Source: Liolophura sinensis (lineage: Eukaryota > Mollusca > Polyplacophora > Chitonida > Chitonidae). From it: a stretch of 64,000 nucleotides of DNA. Location of the stretch: contig NC_088301.1 in assembly GCF_032854445.1 (NCBI RefSeq), positions 27,140,402-27,204,401 of the forward strand, in the 5' to 3' direction. Numbering within the stretch: the first letter of the stretch is position 1; every line of letters starts with the position of its first letter. Positions 49,401 to 58,400 of this stretch are shown here, one piece after another. The position numbers and the translations under genes are program-made. The notes beneath the pieces are model-generated. The model was given only the letters and a program-made list of their open reading frames with translations, had not been told where the DNA came from and did not search any database.

Positions 49401-52400
49401 TTAATATATAACAAGGTAGATGGAGGATAAGGATAGCAAAGGCAACATAGATATAATCCTACCAAATGCTCCAGTGCCTTCAGAGGCTGGCGTGCAGATG
49501 ACGTTGGTCTTCCTCCTCACACGTACAGTCACACTACCGTTGTCATGGAGACACATCAGCGCATCTCTCTGTCTGCAGGACAGTATCTGAAAAAATAGCG
49601 CAACAGAGTTAGTGAGATAATATTGATGAATTTTAGCACTAAACTAGCCAGACACATGATCTACAAATGTACTGTAAATGACCTAAAATTTTGTCCATGG
49701 CCAAGCTGCTCTGCCTGATTCTGAGATATCTACTGATGTTAACAAGGCATTCAGGGAATACTAGTACCTCACCTGATTGAACAGTTTGCTCATCATGTGA
49801 TACATTCAAATATTGGCCTTTAAAACAAAAAACGAGAGTGATTGACACTGTCATACACAGATATTATCCTCTAATTACATAGTGCTAGGATCTTGCCATT
49901 AAATCAACAAAAAAGAACAAAATTATTATACTGTCACAACTATGACTGTTTATCGTATGCATAGGAATTGCAGGGCAGTGACTTTGTATGTTATGGAGTT
50001 GTAAATTATTGTGGTGGTAAAATACATTATGGGAGTTTGGTGCACAACTTTACCACAGGGGTCTGCGATATGCAAATCGCAAACTGCAATTGTCAATCTA
50101 TGTACTATGGGAGGCAATTGCATTCCTGTGACTAGCTGAGCAAAGACTTCCTTGGTCTTTGCAGACTGCTACCCACGGTTGGCTATCTGTGTACTATGGG
50201 TGGCCATTGCAACCCTATCACTGGCCAAAACTTTAAACAAACTGGACACTGACACCAACAGCATCTGATTCAATACCTCTCCCTGATTGGTAAGTGAGCT
50301 AAAAAGAACTTTTGTGGTTGTTTGAAAAGTAAGAAAATATTCTCTTCAAAAAATATAAGATTCAGTACCAAAAGTAATATCTTATGACATTTGTTTGCCT
50401 GTGGAAAAGCACATTATTAGCAAAACCAAATACTCAGTTCTCAACACATAGGACAATTCACACAAATACAAGCGGCTGTCCCACCTGTCTGAAGGGTGAG
50501 CCAGTCCTCTCTATGCGACACCAAATACTCAGTTCTCAACACATGGGACAATTCAAACAAATACAGCGGGCTGTCCCACCTGTGTGAAGGCTGAGCCAGT
50601 CCTCTCCATGGGACACCAAATACTCAATTCTCACACACGGGACTATTCTCACAAATACAGCGGGCTGTCCCACCTGTGTGAAGGCTGAGCCAGTCCTCTC
50701 CATGGGACACCAAATACTCAGTTCTCAACACATTGGACTATTCTCACAAATACAGCGGGCTGTCCCACATGTCTGAAGGCTGAGCCAGTCCTCTCCATGG
50801 GACACCAAATACTCAGTTCTCAACACATTGGACTATTCTCACATATACAGCTGTCCCACTTGTGTGAAGGCTGAGCCAGTCCTCTCCATGAGACACCAAA
50901 TACTCAATTCTCAACACAAGGACTATTCTCACATATACAGCTGTCCCACTTGTGTGAAGGCTGAGCCAGTCCTCTCCATGGGACACCAAATACTCAATTC
51001 TCAACACAAGGACTATTCTCACAAATACAGCGGGCTGTCCCACCTGTGTGAAGGCTGAGCCAGTCCTCTCCATGGGACACCAAATACTCAATTCTCAACA
51101 CACGGGACTATTCACACAAATACAGCGGGCTGTCCCACCTGTCTGAAGGCTGAGCCAGTCCTCTCCATGAGACACCAAATACTCAATTCTCAACACAAGG
51201 ACTATTCTCACAAATACAGCGGGCTGTCCCACCTGTGTGAAGGCTGAGCCAGTCCTCTCCATGGGACACCAAATACTCAATTCTCAACACACGGGACTAT
51301 TCTCACAAATACAGTGGGCTGTCCCACTTGTGTGAAGGCTGAGCCAGTCCTCTCCATGGGACACCAAATACTCAATTCTCAACACACGGGACTATTCACA
51401 CAAATACAGCGGGCTGTCCCACTTGTATGAAGGGTGAGCCAATCCTCTCCATGGGACACCAAATACTCAATTCTCAACACATTGGACTATTCACAGGAAT
51501 ACAGCGACTATCCCACCTGTGTGAAGGCTGAGCCAGTCCTCTCCATGGGACACCAAATACTCAGTTCTCAACACATAGGACACTTCACACAAATACAGCG
51601 GGCTGTTCCACCTGTGTGAAGGCTGAGCCAGTCCTCTCTATGCGACACCAAATACTCAATTCTCAACACATGGGACAATTCAAACAAATACAGCGGGCTG
51701 TCCCACCTGTGTGAAGGCTGAGCCAATTCCTCTCCATGGGACACCAAATACTCAGTTCTCAACACATAGGACAATTTTCACAAATACAGCGGGCTGTCCC
51801 AACTGTCTGAAGGGTGAGCCAGTCCTCTCCATGGGACACCAAATACTCAGTTCTCAACACATAGGACTATTCACACAAATACAGCGGGCTGTCCCACCTG
51901 TGTGAAGGCTGAGCCAGTCCTCTTCATGGGACCCCAAATATTCAGTTCTCAACACATAGGACAATTCACACAAATACAGCGGGCTGTCCCACCTGTATGA
52001 AGGCTGAGCCAGTCCTCTCCATTGGACACCAAATACTCAGTTCTCAACACATAGGACAATGCACACAAATACAGCGGGCTGTCCCACCTGTGTGAAGGCT
52101 GAGCCAGTCCTCTCCATGGGACACCAAATACTCAGTTCTCAACACATAGGACAATTCACACAAATACAGTGCGCTGTCCCACCTGTGTGAAGGCTGAGCC
52201 AGTCCTCTCCATGGGACACCAAATACTCAGTTCTCAACACATGGGACTATTCTCACAAATACAGCGGGCTGTCCCAACAGTCTGAAGGCTGAGCCAGTCC
52301 TCTCCATGAGACACCAAATACTCAATTCTCAACACACGGGACTATTCTCACAAATACAGTGGGCTGTCCCACCTGTGTGAAGGCTGAGCCAGTCCTCTCC

Positions 52401-55400
52401 ATGGGACACCAAATACTCAATTCTCAACACATGGGACTATTCTCACAAATACAACGGGCTGTCCCACTTGTGTGAAGGCTGAGCCAGTCCTCTTCATGGG
52501 ACACCAAATACTCAATTCTCAACACATGGGACTATTCTCACAAATACAGTGGGCTGTCCCACCTGTGTGAAGGCTGAGCCAGTCCTCTCCATGGGACACC
52601 AAATACTCAGTTCTCAACACATAGGACAATTCACACAAATACAGCGGGCTGTCCCACCTGTCTGAAGGCTGAGCCAGTCCTCTCCATGGGACACCAAATA
52701 CTCAGTTCTCAACACATAGGACAATTCACACAAATACAGCGGGCTGTCCCACCTGTGTGAAGGCTGAGCCAGTCCTCTCCATGGGACACCAAATACTCAA
52801 TTCTCAACACATGGGACTATTCTCACAAATACAGTGGGCTGTCCTACCTGTGTGAAGGGTGAGCCAGTCCTCTCCATGGGTATCGTGCCCACTGTCTGAT
52901 TGATCTCCAAGTCCAGGATGAGCAGTTCCCGGGGGTAGAGCAGGATCAGATGGTGACGGCAAGCCTGGTGATACACCAGCTGTATACACTCATTCAGGTT
53001 CACACTCTCCTCCACTGACTTGTTGGAGCTGGAAGATTGAATGATTAGTACTTAATGTACCTGCCTGAGAATTTTCTTTTACATGACAGCAGTATGGTTT
53101 ACTGGCTGAGGAAACCTACATTGAGGTAAGTGCTTGGAATAAACCACCAACCTTTGGCAAGTACTAGGCCAAAAACGAAAGTAAGAAACAAAGTGATTTA
53201 TTATTAGATTGTGTGATCCACTGCAGTGCATTATTTTGGCAGATTTTGCGCATCACCAGTTTGGGAACCAAAAGTAGGAAATACATGTATAATGACATTA
53301 ACTCCTGCTGTGCCCTATCCATCTGATCCAACCAAAATTGAAAGACAGAAAGACAAAAATCTGCTTTTTCTTTGTATGAAGGTTTCGTGGAGATATTTAT
53401 GTAACACTTCTTTTAGCTCTGTTTTATACTGCATCCCAAAGATCTATGAAACTATCAAATTAAATCAGCTCTTGAACCTTTTGGATGGGCATCCAGACTT
53501 TTATCCAACATCTGACACTCATCAGGCTTACGTAGGAATTTTGATTTGATTCATATCTAAACACATTATTTCATTTATTTATTTGCGTGGTGTTTTACGC
53601 CGTACTCAAAAATATTTCACTTAGAAGACGGCAACCAGTATTACAGTGGGAGGAAACCGGCCAGAACCAGGAGGAAACTCACAACCATCCACAGGTTGGT
53701 GCCAGACCTTCTCAGGTACAGCCGGAGAGGAAGTCAGCATGAGCTGGACTTGAACTCACAGCGACCACATTGGTGAGAGGCTTCTGGGCCTTTGCACTGT
53801 GCTGGCGTGCAAGACACCTCTGTCACAGAGGACCCCATATGCATATAGAGGAAAATGGCCAGAACCTGAGGGAAACCCACATTCATCTGCAGGTTGCTGG
53901 CAGACCATCCCACGTATGGCCAGAGAGGAGTCAAGGAAGAGCTGGACCGCAATGGTGAGTGCCTCTAGTGTCATCATAATGGCGTGCTAACCACAGAGGC
54001 CTTGTAAAGATATGTCCCATACAACTTTGAGTGTGATACCGTTACAGGTACGTGAGTATGTATATGTACTTACCTTTGTTTCACTTCTCCCACGAGTATT
54101 CGGCTCACCCTTTTAGCTAAAGTGCTCGACTCTCTCCTCTCTGCATTGTTGTTCACATTTCCTGTATCAAAATTAGACATGAAGGATAACGCTTCACGGC
54201 AATCCTGGTGCTTTGTAAATTTGTTACATGTACCTCTGCCAAGGAGATTACTTTTTTTTTCAGGCTATTTATTCAATTTTATTTCACTTTTTTGACTTAC
54301 AAGATGGCAGTCAGCATTGTGGGTGGTACCTGGAATAAACCATCTACCGTAAATCGGGCAGAGCTTAGCCGACGATTTCAAAAAGATTATCCCATGATTC
54401 CTTGTGTGTGACTGTGATTCTTGGTAAGTGGACACAGCTGGAGGGGGGGCAGTCGGGGGGGGGGAGGGGCAGTGGGGGGTCTCAGGAGTGTGTTCACAGG
54501 ATTGCACGTGCCTGTGACCAGACCAGTAAACCTGTTCACGCTTCACTGAACATTCAACTGTTAGCTCTAGTAGAATCGCTACACAGCTACTGCCAGAATG
54601 CACATCTCATGTACATTGTGCCGAGTGATTCGTGCCAAAACGCTTCAGTGAGAAATGAAATGTTAGCACAAGTACCATCTACATATCTTCTACCAGAATG
54701 CATGTTTCACGCATGGTCTGCAACAGCATGTCGTGCAGACTGAGGTTAGACGGTGGACCAGTAACAAATAGGCCTACACTGATAAGTGTGCAGGTCGTTT
54801 AAAACAATCACTGAACAACAAATATGTGTCTAAAGTCAATAATTACCCATATGCGCTTAAGAAGCTAATTTTCAAAATACAAATACAACACTTCACTGCT
54901 CCGATTTACCGCGATTAGGTCCAGCTTTGCCTGTGTTAGAGTAGGAAAATCCACTTTCACGCAATTTGCTTGAATCAGAACTCATGATTACACCTTACCA
55001 GTGTAGGCCTTGACGACCTAACAATAGCACTCATTATATGGAAATTATAGAGGAGAAAGTGCCAAACTATAACCTATTAAGTATTCAGATATAAACGGCT
55101 GAGTTGTACTGATATCATGGGTAATCCCAACCTTTTGCACAGCTTTGGGTATAGTCACTGAAGTTTCAACATAGTTTAGGAGACCCGTCAATCACAGCAT
55201 AGACCCGATCCAAACATCTGATGTTTTGACAATTGTTTTTAATTCTACTTGCTGTAAATGGGTTACGTGTCTTGATTACATGGCTTTACTGAAATGGTTT
55301 AGCACCAAAATCCAAAACGGTCTCAGGAAAAATTACTGAACATGCATTTCACTGGGCACGTGGCTGTATGTAAATTAATGGACCTCCGTCTGCTAGTCTA

Positions 55401-58400
55401 GATTCACCGGGAGACTTCACAACTGTGACTATCCCAAGGGGCGGGTCAATGCAAATAAATGCATCTAACTGATTGGTGTTGAAATTGGAAAGTTGTGAGT
55501 TACGTGACTGTGAGTTCTCAGTCCTGTGCATGGCAATCGACCGTCACAACAATGCGAGAACGAGGTTAGAACACGTGGTATATCTAGTTCTGGAAACTTT
55601 GCCGCAATGTGTTTTCTGTGTTGAACTGAAGGTACCGGATTTGATAAGGCGGGAAAATACAACTCTTCTTGGAGGTGAGTTTCTATTGTAGTGAAACAAC
55701 ACCGTGGTTTAGATGTGGCAAACATAATTTCTATTTTGCCAGAGCCTGACGACTGATATTTACCATTCAGACCTATTTCGCTGAAATACCTTTGTATGCC
55801 AATTTGTGAAATTTATTTACGACATTGTAAACAGACAACTCTGTTCCCCAGATAATGCTATCATCGGTCGACCTTCACGTAACCTAAACAATTAAGAATT
55901 CGCCCTTTTAAATTGAGGCCAGCAAGTGTAACCCGCAAATTTAGGTAGTAAAGCTGAGAAGAAATGTGTGAAGTAGCCTGTTTAGCATGGACATTTTGGG
56001 AATTTACACATTTGTTCACTTTAATTCATGAGTAAAAACAAAGGTGTTGGGAAATCTTTAAGCCTCACTGTCAAGTACTGTAGCCGACCCCTATACGGTG
56101 TGGATTAACAACCTAAGCCTTTATGAAGTTTAATGAGGGAGGGGGGAAGGTTGCTAATACCTCATGTCGCACCACCCCCAACTCAGACTGTGTCGAAGTA
56201 ACTGATGGGGGAAACTTTAGCTCATTGTCTGCACGTTATTTCCACAAATTATTTTTTCAACGACCGACGGACCCAAATTTGAGAACAAGTCACTGCCTTG
56301 TTACGCGCAGCCAACAAAGTTGAGAGTCTAGCTGCACTCGTGGGTGTATAATCACCCTTCTCTCAGTCCATGCCTGGGGGAGTTTACGCTATGTGGCGAG
56401 GGCCAGCAGCCAGACAGTCACTGCTGTTTACGGCACAGCTGGGGGCTGATCACTCTCCTCTGTCATCTTGTCATGCAACCCAAATCGGCTAAACTTTATG
56501 ACCAGAAATTTTCGGCTAACCTCTACGTGATTTACGGTACCTTTGGCACGTTACTGACAAACTCTCGTACAGATGTGCACAGATACGTAAACCACATTGG
56601 CGGAAGCCAAGTGGTCTTCAACAAATGTTAGACTATGCAACCTGCCACATGAGCATAATGGATAGCTTGCTGCCCCTAGGGCCCCACCCAGGCCTCCACC
56701 AAGGCCCCACTAAGGCCAAACCCAGGCCTCCACCGAGGCCCCACTAAGGCCCCACCCAAGTCTCCACCAAGGCCTCACTAAGGCTCCACCATGGACAGCA
56801 GGGGAATCTACAATTTTTTTCCTGTCCTTTTTGCAGTTTTGAAACTGAACCTCATGTTACCTAGTAAATCAAAGGCCAGTACTATCGTCACTCCACCACA
56901 AAGTGAGCTCATTGTAGACCACCATTCTTTGGATGTTATGAACATTGGCGTCCTGAACCAAACTCACCTGGGCTGGAAGGGCTGGATATGTAAAACTTCT
57001 TCCCATTGCTGGATGGCACCCTAGTGATGGTGAAGTCATGAATAAACACGATGCAATCTTGTCCCAGAACTGCAAGATCCCATAGAGAAACTCATCAATA
57101 AATAATGTTATACCAGACAACAAGTAATTGCAGAGGCATGTCAAAGCATGTCAAAGTGTAATATTTATATTACACTAAGATCACTTGAGCGTCATCCACA
57201 GAAACATTTATCATGATGTTTACAGCATTTCTAAACCACAGGACCTTAAAGGATACAGGGAAAGCTTTGGTTTTATTTCTTAATATGCAAATTATCATGT
57301 GTAATAACATACAAAAGTACAAAAAAAAATTTGTTAACTTTCACTTTGGGGGGTAAAAATGGCTTCAAAGTAAATGTTTCTCAAGGCTCCAGCGGTCAGT
57401 CCGGAACTTAAGTAGCTTGCAGCAGTGACGTCAACGATGAACCCTTTGTAAAATTAACTCTGTAGGGCACAGATCAAACAGGTGTGTCTGAGTGGGGGCA
57501 AAGGTATGGGGAACAGGCCAAATGGGGGCAGGCCTAGGGGCGCTAAGCGGGGCGCTACGCTGGTTCGAAGAAGCCATGCAGTATCTGTGTACATATCACC
57601 TTGCTCACACTTTCTTTTTTTTGTTATGACTGTTGTTAGTCAAAATTGGTAACTTGTGCGTTAAACGGCCAGCAGGCATTACATTATGGATGGAAGAAGC
57701 TGAAGTGTTCTGTGTAAATCACCAACCTTTGGCAAGTTATACTTTCTCAAATTTCAGTGGAAGTCAAAGTATGTTTCCACTGATCTTCAAGTAAGTCTTC
57801 ACTTGGGAGCCCTGTTGACCACTAATTCTCCGCAAAGTTTAGATATACATATATTATAAATATACATAAAAATAACGTAGCAGGTGAACAAAATCTATTT
57901 TAGGAAAGTCATGGGTACTTACATGCAACCTGTTTGGGGTCAAAAGGATCAAACGCAAACGAGAGGAGTGGCTCTGTATAAGACTTCTTCCACAGCTTGG
58001 TGCCTGTGTCTGCATTCCACACGATCATGGAGTATGGGGGGTGGAGGGCAACCAGCAGATCTCTGGAGGCGTCCTGACCACTCACCCACTGTAAGTCTAC
58101 ACAAACAAAACATACTGTAACTTTTCAGCCTTTTCACATGTTTTCAAGCTGTGTTTTATTGAAGCATATTCTGAAAGCATTATTCTGTGTTGGCTGATAA
58201 AATTATACTTTTTGTGAAGCCCTCACACTGGCCAATCCAACCAATTTAGGCTTGTCACCAAAAAACACAAATTAAAAACGTGCACAAATTGCACTGAAAG
58301 TTGTTCTTTCATATGCGAAAATGTTGAGGAATTAGGGTAAGATCTATACAATATTCTATAACCATACAGTTTCAAAAAGCCAAATTTGATCCCTTGTCTC

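Noticed and set aside
53226-53549. 107-codon plus-strand open frame
   Set aside because: Antisense within a WDR11 intron, with no conserved motif or splice support.
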